A stretch of 64,000 nt of DNA from Novosphingobium clariflavum (GTDB taxonomy: Bacteria > Pseudomonadota > Alphaproteobacteria > Sphingomonadales > Sphingomonadaceae): NCBI RefSeq assembly GCF_026420865.1, contig NZ_JAPCWC010000007.1, forward strand, positions 1-64,000, read 5' to 3'. The translations under genes and the position numbers were made by a program. The notes under the pieces are model-generated. The model was not told where the DNA came from. It saw only the letters and a program-made list of their open reading frames with translations, and searched no databases. This document shows, piece after piece, positions 42,213-51,303 of the stretch. Position 1 is the stretch's first letter. The number at the start of each line of letters is the position of its first letter.

Positions 42213-43243
42213 GCCTTGACCCCGGCGCCGCGCACGGCATCGGCTTCGGGATCGAGCGGCCAGCGCGGCCGCGCGGCCACGTCGAGCGGGTCCGACTGGC
42301 CAAGCGCAAAACGCTCCACCCCGGCCCAGGCGATCATCGCCGCATTGTCGGTGCACAGCGCCAGCGGCGGCGCCACGAAATCGAGCGCGTGTTCGGCCGC
42401 CAGCGCCTCCAGCGCGCCGCGGATCGCCTTGTTGGCCGCAACGCCGCCGGCCACGACCAGCGCATTCACCGGCCCCGCCGCCGCCAGTGCCCGGCGCGCA
42501 CGGTCGATCAGGCAGTCGATCGCGGCCTGCTGGAAGGAAGCGGCGATATCGGCATCGCTGTACTGGCCCGACTGCTTGGCACGCATCACTGCGCTCTTGA
42601 GCCCGGCAAACGAGAAGTGCGGCTCGTCCGAGCCTTTGAGCGGACGCGGCAGCGGCACCTTTTTCGCATCGCCCGCCAGCGCCAGCCGCTCCATCGCCGG
42701 GCCGCCCGGATAGCCGAGGCCCAGCAACTTGGCGGACTTGTCGAAAGCCTCGCCCAGCGCATCGTCGATGGTGGTGGCGAGACGGCGGAACTTGCCCACG
42801 CCTTCCACCAGCAGGATCTGGCAGTGTCCGCCCGAGACCAGCAGCAGCAGGTAGGGATATTCCAGCGCGCCATCGGCAAGCCGCGGCGACAGGGCGTGGC
42901 CTTCAAGATGATTGATCGCGATCAGCGGCTTGCCGGTCGCCATCGCCAGCGCCTTGGCGGTGACCAGGCCGACCATCACCCCGCCGATCAGCCCCGGCCC
43001 GGCGGTGGCGGCAATCGCGTCCACCTGATCCAGCGTCATCCCCGCATCGGCCAGCGTCGCCTCGATCAGCGGGGCAAGGCGTTCGGCATGGGCGCGCGCG
43101 GCGATCTCGGGCACGACACCACCATAGGGCCGGTGCGCCTCGTCCTGCGAGGCTATGCGCTGCGCAAGGATCGTGCGGTCGCCGGTTACCAGCGCGGCCG
43201 CCGTCTCGTCGCACGAGCTTTCGATGCCCAAAATCGTGGTCAT
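42209..43243 (-). CDS. tsaD: tRNA N6-threonylcarbamoyladenosine transferase TsaD
   Basis: A 344-residue ASKHA-fold enzyme that transfers the threonylcarbamoyl group to A37 of ANN-decoding tRNAs. It begins [19 protein letters not shown]. The metal-binding histidines are in [17 protein letters not shown] is conserved, and [13 protein letters not shown] is near the end. The ATG is at 43241-43243, 61 bases from the divergent hemC start. It leads the tsaD-gpsA-flippase operon. Confidence 0.96.
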   Translation of the reverse strand: MTTILGIESSCDETAAALVTGDRTILAQRIASQDEAHRPYGGVVPEIAARAHAERLAPLIEATLADAGMTLDQVDAIAATAGPGLIGGVMVGLVTAKALAMATGKPLIAINHLEGHALSPRLADGALEYPYLLLLVSGGHCQILLVEGVGKFRRLATTIDDALGEAFDKSAKLLGLGYPGGPAMERLALAGDAKKVPLPRPLKGSDEPHFSFAGLKSAVMRAKQSGQYSDADIAASFQQAAIDCLIDRARRALAAAGPVNALVVAGGVAANKAIRGALEALAAEHALDFVAPPLALCTDNAAMIAWAGVERFALGQSDPLDVAARPRWPLDPEADAVRGAGVKA

Positions 43244-43304
43244 TTTCGGTTTACCCTGAACGGCCCTTCCACTGGACGACATTGGCGGGGAGCACAACCC
43301 GCCG

Positions 43305-44258
43305 ATGACGACGCCAACCAAAACACATGAGACCCATTTCCGCCTTGGCACTCGCCGTTCGCCGCTGGCGATCGCACAGGCCGAGGAAGCACGCGACCGG
43401 CTTGCCGCCGCGCATGGAATCGATGCAGCGCATATAGAGATCGTGGCGGTGACCGCCAGCGGCGATCGCATCCAGGACCGGGCGCTTGCCGAAATCGGTG
43501 GAAAGGCGCTCTGGACCAAGGAACTCGACGCCTGGCTGGCCGGCGGCGAGATCGATTTTGCGGTCCATTCGGCCAAGGATGTCGAGACGATCCGCCCCGA
43601 AGCCTTCACCATCGGCGCGATCCTGCCGCGCGAGGACGTGCGCGACGTGCTGGTCGGCGCCGAATCGATCCGCGCGCTGCCGCAAGGCGCCATCGTCGGC
43701 ACCAGCGCCCCGCGCCGCGCCGCGCAGCTTCTCCACGCCCGCCCGGACTGCACCGTGGTGACGTTTCGCGGCAATGTCGCCACCCGTCTGGCCAAGCTGG
43801 CGGCGGGCGAGGCCGACGCCACGTTCCTCGCCGCCGCCGGGCTCAGGCGCCTGGGCGAGACCGGCACCGGCCACGCGCTCGACGAGAACGACTGGCTGCC
43901 CGCCCCCGCCCAGGCCGCGATCATGATCGAATGCCGCGCCGATGACGCTCGCACCAAGGCCTTCCTCGCCGCCGTCGACGACGCGCCCAGCCACATCGCC
44001 GTCGCGGCGGAACGCGCGCTGCTGGCCGGGCTCGGCGGCAATTGCCACAGCCCGATCGCGGTGCTGACCCGCCATGACGGCCAGGATCTGATCATGCGCG
44101 CGGCCCTCTACAGCCCCGACGGGGCCGAAAAAGTCGAGGACGAAGCCCGTTTCCCGGCCACCGATGGCACCGGCCCCGCCGCGCTCGCGGCCCGGCTGCT
44201 GGCCCGCGCGGTGCCTGCCATCGCCGTGCATTTCAGCGGCGCGGGAGCCGATAGCTGA
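43305..44258 (+). CDS. hemC: hydroxymethylbilane synthase (porphobilinogen deaminase)
   Basis: A 317-residue enzyme joining four porphobilinogens to hydroxymethylbilane in haem synthesis. [16 protein letters not shown] is at the N-terminus, HSAKDVE has the catalytic Asp neighbourhood, and [10 protein letters not shown] and FRGNVATRL follow. The cofactor cysteine is in [11 protein letters not shown]. Divergent from tsaD and overlapping hemD. All residues needed for activity are visible. Confidence 0.95.
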   Translation: MTTPTKTHETHFRLGTRRSPLAIAQAEEARDRLAAAHGIDAAHIEIVAVTASGDRIQDRALAEIGGKALWTKELDAWLAGGEIDFAVHSAKDVETIRPEAFTIGAILPREDVRDVLVGAESIRALPQGAIVGTSAPRRAAQLLHARPDCTVVTFRGNVATRLAKLAAGEADATFLAAAGLRRLGETGTGHALDENDWLPAPAQAAIMIECRADDARTKAFLAAVDDAPSHIAVAAERALLAGLGGNCHSPIAVLTRHDGQDLIMRAALYSPDGAEKVEDEARFPATDGTGPAALAARLLARAVPAIAVHFSGAGADS

Positions 44259-44962
44259 CCAGGGCCCTGCTCCCGCTGGTCGTCGTGCGGCCCGCGCCCG
44301 GCGCCGAGGCCACCTGCATCGCGGCACGGGCACTGGGGCTGGAGGCGGACGCGTTCCCGCTCTTTGCCGTGCATCCGCTCCGCTGGGAGGCTCCGGCGCG
44401 GGCAGAAGTCGACGCCTTGCTGCTCGGCAGCGCCAATGCCCTGCGCCATGGCGGGGCGGACCTCGCGCACTATCGCGGCCTGCCCGCCTATGCCGTGGGC
44501 GAAACCACGGCGGCCGCAGCCCGCGCGGCCGGCCTTGACGTGGTGCGGACCGGCACGGGGGGGCTGCAAGGACTGCTGGGGCACATCGATCCGGCACATC
44601 GCCGCCTTTTGCGGCTGGCCGGTCGCGAGCGTATTTCCCTTGAAATACCGGCTCATGTCACGGTGCTGACCCGCGAGGTCTATGCCAGCCAGGCCCTGCC
44701 CCTGCCCGGCGCCCTGGCGGCGCGGCTCCGCACCCCGTGCCTCGTGCTGCTCCATTCGGCCGAGGCAGCGCGCCATTTCGCCCGCTTATGCGACAGCGCC
44801 GGAATAGTCCGCAGCCAGATCCACGTCACCGCGCTCGGTCCGCGCATTGCCGCAGCGGCCGGAACCGGCTGGGCCGGGATCGCTGCAGCACCCACAGCCA
44901 CCGATGCCGCATTGCTGGCCTTGGCCAAAGAGTTGTGCCAAGGGTTTACGCCGGGATCGTGA
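44255..44962 (+). CDS. hemD: uroporphyrinogen-III synthase, probable CTG start
   Basis: About 235 residues; it cyclises hydroxymethylbilane to uroporphyrinogen III. The family is weakly conserved, but position after hemC and the patterns LLGSANALRHGG, YAVGETTAAAARAAG and LHSAEAARHF fit. A GTG at 44285 would cut off the first beta strand (LLPLVVVRPAPG). The frame extends back to a CTG at 44255 that overlaps the hemC stop (CTGA), so a coupled CTG start is favoured. Start uncertain, product fairly sure. Confidence 0.85.
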   Translation: MTRALLPLVVVRPAPGAEATCIAARALGLEADAFPLFAVHPLRWEAPARAEVDALLLGSANALRHGGADLAHYRGLPAYAVGETTAAAARAAGLDVVRTGTGGLQGLLGHIDPAHRRLLRLAGRERISLEIPAHVTVLTREVYASQALPLPGALAARLRTPCLVLLHSAEAARHFARLCDSAGIVRSQIHVTALGPRIAAAAGTGWAGIAAAPTATDAALLALAKELCQGFTPGS

Positions 44963-44981
44963 TCTTACAGAAACGAGCGTG

Positions 44982-45917
44982 ATGCAGGACCAGACTTCCC
45001 AGCCTACCCCGATGCCGCACCGCCCGCGTTCGCGCGCCGGAGCGTTTTTCGTCGCGCTGCTGGCCTTCGTGCTGGGCGGCGCCCTGTCGCTCTGGGCCGT
45101 GCAGGAAGGCTATTTCGACCGGCTGATCCCGGGCCGTCAGTCGCAGGACGACCAGCCGCCCACACAGGCGGTCGCGGCGCCCGCGACCGCCCCGGCGCCC
45201 AGGGTTCCGGCGCCCTCCTCGCCGCAGGATCTGGCCGCGATCGGCGTGGTCGAAGGCCGCCTGGCGCTGATCGAGGACCGGCTCTCGCGCGTCGATTTCG
45301 AAACCAATGCCGCCTCCGGCAATGCCGCGCGGGCCGAAGGCCTGCTGATCGCCTTTGCCGCCCGCCGCATGATCGACCGGGGCGAACCGCTCAGCTACGT
45401 CGCCGACCAGCTGCGCCTGCGCTTCACCAATGCCCAGCCGCGCGCCGTCGATACCGTGATCGCCTTTGCCAAGAACCCGGTCACGCTTGACGAACTGACC
45501 GCCCGGCTCGAGGCGCTGTCGCCGGAACTCAGCGAAACCCAGAGCAACCAGAGCCTGTGGGACCGCGCCCGCAGCGAATTGTCCGGCCTCTTCACCGTCC
45601 ACCGCGATTCCTCGACCCTGCTGACGCCCACCGCGCGGATCGACCGCGCCCGCGTGATGCTGACGGCGCGCCGCATCCCCAGCGCGATCAACGAAGTCCA
45701 GCGCCTGCCCAATGCCCAGGCTGCCGAAATCTGGATCGCCGACGCGCGCCGCTACCAGGACGTGCAGGACGCGCTCGACTTGCTGGAGACCACCGCGATG
45801 CTGGAATCGCACCGCCTGCAGGATTCGGCGGGCAACACGGTCACCCAGCCCAGCCCGCTCGCCGCTCCCGGTACGCAGCCCAGCGAAGAACCCAGCCCGG
45901 AGGCGACCGAAGGCTGA
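44982..45917 (+). CDS. mitofilin/Mic60-like inner-membrane protein
   Basis: A 311-residue protein with one N-terminal membrane helix (GAFFVALLAFVLGGALSLWAV), a Pro/Ala-rich linker and a helical domain (about residues 90-290). A gene of this type directly after hemC-hemD is the alphaproteobacterial Mic60 position, in relatives linked to membrane folding and porphyrin enzymes. The protein is shorter than typical Mic60 (often 400 or more) and its C-terminal mitofilin signature is weak, so the call rests mainly on context. Confidence 0.6.
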   Translation: MQDQTSQPTPMPHRPRSRAGAFFVALLAFVLGGALSLWAVQEGYFDRLIPGRQSQDDQPPTQAVAAPATAPAPRVPAPSSPQDLAAIGVVEGRLALIEDRLSRVDFETNAASGNAARAEGLLIAFAARRMIDRGEPLSYVADQLRLRFTNAQPRAVDTVIAFAKNPVTLDELTARLEALSPELSETQSNQSLWDRARSELSGLFTVHRDSSTLLTPTARIDRARVMLTARRIPSAINEVQRLPNAQAAEIWIADARRYQDVQDALDLLETTAMLESHRLQDSAGNTVTQPSPLAAPGTQPSEEPSPEATEG

Positions 45918-45950
45918 TCGGCCAGAGGCAAGCGGGCCGCGAGCCTACAC

Positions 45951-45977
45951 AAAGGGCGCCCGCGGGCGCCCTTTTTT
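45951..45977. terminator. terminator between the hem operon and ubiH-like gene
   Basis: AAAGGGCGCCC, two-base loop, GGGCGCCCTTT and extra T. It serves the rightward hem operon and, through the A-tract, the leftward gene ending at 45982. Confidence 0.9.
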
Positions 45978-45981
45978 CATG

Positions 45982-47226
45982 TCAGCCCTGGAGCAGTTCC
46001 GGTAGCGTACCCGACATGCCCCGCGCCTCGTCCATGAAGAAGCGCTTGAGCGTGGGCAGGCGCTGTACCGCCCCCATGCCGAGCCGCCGCACGGCGCTGG
46101 GCAGGCGGCCGGGCACCCCGAACAGCCGGGTCAGGCCATCGGTGACCGACATGACCATGAAGGAATCGAGGCTGCGCCACTTCTCGTACCGCTTGAGCAG
46201 TTCCATGTCGCCCGGCTCAAGGCCCAGACGCATGCCCTCGCGCAGCACTTCGACGAGGGCGCCGACGTCGCGCAGGCCGAGGTTGAGGCCCTGCCCGGCA
46301 ATCGGGTGCATCCCGTGCGCGGCATCGCCTATCACCGCGAGACGCTCGTCGATGACATGGCCGGCATGGTGGAAGCGCAGCGGATAGCTCATGCGCGGGG
46401 CCGAGAGCGAGATCGTGCCGAGCACCCCGTGCATGCGGCGCTCCACCTCGTTCACGAACATCGCATCGCTCATGGCGACGACACCGGCGGCATCCTTTTC
46501 CGACACCGTCCAGACCAGCGCGCTGCGGTGCCGGCCTTCAGCATCGTCAAGCAGTGGCAGCAGCGCAAAGGGCCCGGCCGGATAGAAGATTTCCCAGGCG
46601 GTATTGCCGTGGGGCTTCTCGTGGAACAGCCCGGCGACCATCGCGCGGTGCTTGTAGTCCCACTTGGCGAGCGCAAAACCGGCCTCGTCACGGGTAGGCG
46701 ACTGGCGGCCTTCGGCGGCGACCAGCAGGCTGGCCTTGAGCACGCGCCCGTCGCTCAGTTCCACTTCCACGCCGTGCGCGCCCCGGTCGCGGCGCACCGC
46801 CTCGGTCTTGACGTGCCAGGCGATGTTCGGCTCGTCCTTTGCCGCATCGAACAGCGCGAGGCGCAAGTCGCGGTTGGCGAACATGCGCCCCAGCGTGCCC
46901 TCCTCGGGCTTGGGGGTGAAGTCGATCCGGCCAGGCTTCATCCCGTCGGTGACGGCAATGGAATCGATCGGGCAGCCAAGACCGCTGAGCGCAGGCGCGA
47001 GGCCGATCTTCCCGAACAGGTTCCAGCTCGCGGTCGAGATCGCCGAGGCGCGGCCGTCCGCGCCCTCGGCGGTGAGGTCCGCCGGATCGGCGCGGTCGAT
47101 CACGTGGCTGGTGATCCCCGCGCGGGCGGCTGCCAGCGCCAGCGTCATGCCGACGAGACCGCCGCCGAGGATAATCAGGTCGCGGCGATCCGCCGCGGTA
47201 TCGAGCCTTGCTGCCGAGTCGTTCAT
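45982..47226 (-). CDS. UbiH/Coq6-family FAD monooxygenase (ubiquinone biosynthesis)
   Basis: A 414-residue aromatic hydroxylase of the UbiH/UbiF/UbiL group that adds a ring hydroxyl during ubiquinone synthesis. The FAD Rossmann motif is LIILGGGLVGMTLALAAARA at the N-terminus, and the second FAD motif is GDAAHGMHPIAGQGLNLGLRD, highly characteristic. Which ring position it hydroxylates cannot be told. Its start overlaps the stop of the phosphatase gene by four bases, so the two are co-translated although functionally unrelated. Confidence 0.88.
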   Translation of the reverse strand: MNDSAARLDTAADRRDLIILGGGLVGMTLALAAARAGITSHVIDRADPADLTAEGADGRASAISTASWNLFGKIGLAPALSGLGCPIDSIAVTDGMKPGRIDFTPKPEEGTLGRMFANRDLRLALFDAAKDEPNIAWHVKTEAVRRDRGAHGVEVELSDGRVLKASLLVAAEGRQSPTRDEAGFALAKWDYKHRAMVAGLFHEKPHGNTAWEIFYPAGPFALLPLLDDAEGRHRSALVWTVSEKDAAGVVAMSDAMFVNEVERRMHGVLGTISLSAPRMSYPLRFHHAGHVIDERLAVIGDAAHGMHPIAGQGLNLGLRDVGALVEVLREGMRLGLEPGDMELLKRYEKWRSLDSFMVMSVTDGLTRLFGVPGRLPSAVRRLGMGAVQRLPTLKRFFMDEARGMSGTLPELLQG

Positions 47227-48920
47227 CGACGGCAGCTATCGGCCTCCGTCGCGTCGATGTCGAGACACCTTCCGTCCCAAGTACCCGCAGGTGCGGACAA
47301 ACCGACCGTCGCGGCAAGGGTCGGGGCGATGTCCACGGTCTCCACCGGGTTCGGCTGTTCGAAGCCGGTCATGCCCTTGCGCCAGAACAGCATCGGCACC
47401 CGGCGATCGTAGTCCCACGGGCTGCCGTGCGAGGCGACCTTGAACGGCGCCGCCTTGCCGGGCACCACGCCGCGCACGGTCAGCATCTGCACTTCGCCCG
47501 AGCGACCCGGCACGAACGAGGCGCGGACCTTCTGCTCCATCGTCCAGTCCTGCGGATGACCCTTGGGTTCGGGCCACTGCATGATCTGGTCCTGGGTATA
47601 GACCGCCGCGATCTGCGGATTGGCCTTGAGCCGGGCGACCAGCGCCGGGATCACCTTCGCCTTCTGCTCGCCCGTCAGTTCGGCGGAAAGCCAGATGCTG
47701 CCCGCCTCGCCCGCGCCGTAGAGCAGCGGGCCGTTCGGCACGGTGACGCCGGTATCCTGCGAGACGGCGGCGGCCAGCGCCTTGGCACCGAGCGCGGAAT
47801 CGATGCGCACGGCATCGGGGTTGCCGCGCAGCTGCTGGCGCTCGGGCGCATCGAAGCCGCCATGGTCGGCACTGAGCACGACTTCGTAATCGATGCCGCG
47901 CGCGTCGAGCTGGTCGAACAGATAGCCCAGCGCCTCGTCCAGCACGTTCATCTGCACGCACATTTCCACGCCCTCGGTGCCGAAGGCATGGCCGACCTTG
48001 TCAGTCGCCGAGAAACTGACCGAGAGCACGTCGGGCACCGCGTCCTTGCCCATGCCCAGCTCGTCCACCATGCGCACCGCCATCTCGGCCGTCGCGGTGT
48101 CGACGCGCGGGCCGTTGACGTAGCTCTTGTAGTCGCCTGCGGTCGCAGGGAAGCGCCAGGTGCCGATGGTGAAATTGCCGATCGGCGTCGCCCGGTCGAC
48201 CCTGCCGCACCAGCCCGGAACCGCCAGCGGGCCGTCACCGGCAGCGATGCGGCGGGTCAGTTCGGCGTTTTCCGCTTCTGCAGCCTTGGAAATGCGGCGC
48301 CCCTCGAACGTGGTGAAGCCCTTTTCGCCAATCCAGTAGACGGCATCGGTATCATGCCCGCTCATCATCACCGCCGCGCGGTCCTTGGCGGAGACGGCGG
48401 CATTGATGGTCCTGGGATTGGCCTTCTTCATCAGATCACCCAGCGTGGGGGCGAGCAGGTGCTTGGGGCTGACCACCGGAACGTCCGGCGTGGACCTGGG
48501 ATCGCTCTCGTCCTCGACGCAGTAGACTTCCTTGTCCGCGCGGCCGATGCCGGGGACGTACCAGGAATTCGCGGTGATGCCGGTGCGCGCGGGATGGACG
48601 CCGGTCAGCAGGGTCGAGTGGCCGGGACACGTCTCGGTTGCGGCGTGCGACTGGAAGCCCTGCGCATAGACCCCGCCTTGCAGGAGGCGGGTGAAGCCCT
48701 TGGTGAAGTGCTGGCGGTACTGCGCGAAGAGGTCGGCGGAGAACTGGTCGACCGAGATCGCCACGATCAGCTTGGGCGCATCCTGCGGCACCTGCTCGGT
48801 CACATCCGGCATGGCAAGGCTGGGAGCGATGGCAGCGCCTGGCGCATCCTTCGCCATGGCGGGCGCGGCGGCGGCAAGAGCCATGGCCAGCGAGGCAAGC
48901 GAGGCGGAGAGAAAGCGCAT
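47223..48920 (-). CDS. PafA-type alkaline phosphatase, secreted
   Basis: A 565-residue periplasmic phosphatase of the nucleotide pyrophosphatase/phosphodiesterase superfamily. Signal peptide (RFLSASLASLAMALAAAAPA). The PafA-like nucleophile Thr lies in ATETCPGHSTLLTG, an Asn in ITANSWY, a metal-binding SADHGG, and the first Asp in SVDQFSAD. It hydrolyses phosphomonoesters without needing PhoB in known members. The start MRFLSA has GGAAG upstream. Divergent from the dsbD-like gene. Confidence 0.88.
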   Translation of the reverse strand: MRFLSASLASLAMALAAAAPAMAKDAPGAAIAPSLAMPDVTEQVPQDAPKLIVAISVDQFSADLFAQYRQHFTKGFTRLLQGGVYAQGFQSHAATETCPGHSTLLTGVHPARTGITANSWYVPGIGRADKEVYCVEDESDPRSTPDVPVVSPKHLLAPTLGDLMKKANPRTINAAVSAKDRAAVMMSGHDTDAVYWIGEKGFTTFEGRRISKAAEAENAELTRRIAAGDGPLAVPGWCGRVDRATPIGNFTIGTWRFPATAGDYKSYVNGPRVDTATAEMAVRMVDELGMGKDAVPDVLSVSFSATDKVGHAFGTEGVEMCVQMNVLDEALGYLFDQLDARGIDYEVVLSADHGGFDAPERQQLRGNPDAVRIDSALGAKALAAAVSQDTGVTVPNGPLLYGAGEAGSIWLSAELTGEQKAKVIPALVARLKANPQIAAVYTQDQIMQWPEPKGHPQDWTMEQKVRASFVPGRSGEVQMLTVRGVVPGKAAPFKVASHGSPWDYDRRVPMLFWRKGMTGFEQPNPVETVDIAPTLAATVGLSAPAGTWDGRCLDIDATEADSCRR

Positions 48921-49017
48921 CGAGGGGTCTTCCTTGAAATCTGGAGGCGTTGGGCGCAGATGCTGGTTGGACCGGATCACCGGCTCAACGCAACCCTCGG
49001 CAACTCGTGGGAGATTC

Positions 49018-51081
49018 ATGAAAAAGCGCCGCTATCGCCTCTCCGTGACACTCCTGTGTCAATTGCTGGCGCTTGTCCTGATGCCCATCGCCGTTCGCGC
49101 GCAGACGGGGGCCCCGCCACATATCGCCGCCGAGTTGGTCGCCGCCCCCGCCGCGCCGGGCAGCGAGGACATGGTAGCCATCCACATGACGCCCGAAAAG
49201 GGCTGGCACGGCTACTGGTCGAACCCCGGCGACGCCGGGCTCGGCATGGAGCTGGACTGGACACTACCGAAGGGCGCGAAGGCGGGAACGCCGCGCTATC
49301 CGGTGCCGCAGACGCTGGTGGTCTCGGGCCTGATGAACCACGTGTTCGAACATGACTATGCGGTGCTGGTGCCGATCACCGTGCCCGCCGATGCCGCACC
49401 GGGAAGCCGCCTGCCGCTGCGTGTCGCCGCGCAGTGGCTGGCCTGCACCGAACAGATCTGCGTGCCCGAACGCGCCGAACTGGCCGTGGAACTGCCCCTC
49501 GTCGCCGCAGCTCCTGCGCCCGATGCGCGCTTTGCCGAATGGACCCGGCGCCTGCCCGCCCCGCTCGATGCCGCCGCCACGTTCTCGCTCGACGGCAAGG
49601 CGCTGCACCTCGCCATCCCCCTGCCCGCCACCACGCCGCTGGCCTCGCCGCATGTCTTCCTGGGCGAGGACAAGCTGGTCGACTATGCCGCCAGCCAGGC
49701 CTTCGCCTGGAACGGTGACAGGCTGATCGTCACCATCCCCCGTGCAAAGATCGACGCACGCGATGCCGCTGCGCTGACCGGCGTGCTGCGGCTCGACGGC
49801 GAAGGCAACGGCATCGCCTTTTCCGCGCGGCCCGGCGCCGTGCCGACCGGCGGCACACCGCTGGCCGGCGATACCGCTTCAACGCCAGCCCTCGCCCCGC
49901 TGCCGCTGCTGCTGCTGGCCGCGCTGGCGGGCGGGCTGCTGCTCAACGTGATGCCCTGCGTTTTCCCGATCCTCAGCCTCAAGGCGCTGAGCCTGGCCCG
50001 CGCGGGCGAAAGCGAGGCCCATGCCCGGATCGAGGGGCTGGCCTATACGGCGGGCGTCGTCACCGCCTGCCTCGGGCTCGGCGGGGTGCTGCTGGCGCTG
50101 CGCGCGGGCGGTCAGGAAGTGGGCTGGGCCTTCCAGTTGCAGGAGCCTCTGGTCGTGGTCGCCCTGCTGCTGCTGGCCGCCGCGATCACCGCCAACCTGC
50201 TGGGCCTGTTCGAACTGACGGTGCCGGGCTTCGTCTCGGGCGGATCACCCTCCAGCTTCACGCGCGGCGCCTTCGTTACCGGCCTGCTGGCGGCGTTTGT
50301 GGCGACGCCTTGCACCGGCCCGTTCATGGCGAGCGCCATGGGCGCGGCGCTGCTGCTGCCGGTGCTGCCCGCAATGGCGCTGTTCGCGGCGCTGGGTGTG
50401 GGCATCGCGCTGCCGTTCCTCGCCATCGCCTTCATTCCCCCGCTGCGCCGCCGCATGCCGCGCCCCGGCGCCTGGATGGTGACGTTCCGCCGCTGGCTGG
50501 CGGTGCCGATGGGCCTCACCGCGCTGGCGCTCGCCTGGCTGACGTGGAAGGTCGGCGGGCCGTGGTTCGCGGGCGAGGCCCTGCTCGGCCTCGCGCTGGT
50601 CATGGCGGCGCTCTTCGTGATGGGGCGCACCCAGCGCGAGGGGGGCTCTGCGCGGCCCGCGGCAGCGACGGCGATGGCCCTGGCGGTCGTTGCGCTTATT
50701 GTCCTGCCCACGCCGATGCCGCCTGCCGCGACCGTCGATTCCATCCTCGGCGCCAAGCCCTTCAGCGAACAGGCGCTGACCGAGGCGCGTGCCGCCGGGA
50801 AGCCGGTCTTCGTGTGGATGACCGCCGACTGGTGCCTGTCCTGCAAGGTGAACGAGGAAGTCGCCATCGAACGCGCCGAAACCAAGGCCGCCTTCGACAA
50901 GGCGGGTGTCGTCGTCCTGCGTGGTGACTGGACCCGCCGCGACCCCGCGATTACCCGCTTTCTCACCGCCCAGGGCGCTGCGGGCGTACCGCTTTACGTC
51001 TGGTACGGAAGGGACGGCAAGGCGGTGCACCTGCCGCAAGTGCTGACCAGCGATCTCCTCGCCCGCCAGGCCGGGGGCTGA
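49018..51081 (+). CDS. dsbD: DsbD/ScsB-family thiol:disulfide interchange protein
   Basis: A 687-residue protein that passes electrons from cytoplasmic thioredoxin to the periplasm. A signal peptide is followed by an N-terminal periplasmic domain (about 30-280, with a Cys pair in WLACTEQICVPE). The membrane domain has paired cysteines in NVMPCVFPIL and VATPCTGPFM. The C-terminal thioredoxin-like domain has WCLSCK. The longer N-terminal domain resembles ScsB or CcdA-fusion forms, so targets may include copper or cytochrome c proteins. Long in-frame extensions upstream lie in the divergent gene and are rejected. Confidence 0.9.
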   Translation: MKKRRYRLSVTLLCQLLALVLMPIAVRAQTGAPPHIAAELVAAPAAPGSEDMVAIHMTPEKGWHGYWSNPGDAGLGMELDWTLPKGAKAGTPRYPVPQTLVVSGLMNHVFEHDYAVLVPITVPADAAPGSRLPLRVAAQWLACTEQICVPERAELAVELPLVAAAPAPDARFAEWTRRLPAPLDAAATFSLDGKALHLAIPLPATTPLASPHVFLGEDKLVDYAASQAFAWNGDRLIVTIPRAKIDARDAAALTGVLRLDGEGNGIAFSARPGAVPTGGTPLAGDTASTPALAPLPLLLLAALAGGLLLNVMPCVFPILSLKALSLARAGESEAHARIEGLAYTAGVVTACLGLGGVLLALRAGGQEVGWAFQLQEPLVVVALLLLAAAITANLLGLFELTVPGFVSGGSPSSFTRGAFVTGLLAAFVATPCTGPFMASAMGAALLLPVLPAMALFAALGVGIALPFLAIAFIPPLRRRMPRPGAWMVTFRRWLAVPMGLTALALAWLTWKVGGPWFAGEALLGLALVMAALFVMGRTQREGGSARPAAATAMALAVVALIVLPTPMPPAATVDSILGAKPFSEQALTEARAAGKPVFVWMTADWCLSCKVNEEVAIERAETKAAFDKAGVVVLRGDWTRRDPAITRFLTAQGAAGVPLYVWYGRDGKAVHLPQVLTSDLLARQAGG

Positions 51082-51083
51082 GC

Positions 51084-51239
51084 CTACTGCATTTCCTGCT
51101 TCAGCAGCCCCATGAACAGAACCGCGCAGACCAGATGGACCGAGGCGATCCCTGCCAGCCAGCCCGGCATCAGCATGGACAAGTCCACATAGGCCGATGC
51201 CCCGGCGACAAGCGATGCAAGAGGATAACCATGCGACAT
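51084..51239 (-). CDS. small membrane protein, unknown
   Basis: Fifty-one residues from the ATG at 51237-51239 with two probable membrane helices (ASLVAGASAYVDLSM and GIASVHLVCAVLFMGLL). It ends three bases from dsbD, tail to tail. No ribosome binding site is convincing. Coding is plausible but not proven. Confidence 0.4.
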   Translation of the reverse strand: MSHGYPLASLVAGASAYVDLSMLMPGWLAGIASVHLVCAVLFMGLLKQEMQ

Positions 51240-51303
51240 GCCGCATATGCGCGCAATCGCGGTTAATTCCGCCTTCAAGCCTGGGGTTTACGCGTAAGTA
51301 AGG

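Noticed and set aside
43251..44597. A 448-codon minus-strand frame across hemC and hemD
   Set aside because: Antisense to hemC, which has all catalytic motifs. The antisense product shows no domain.
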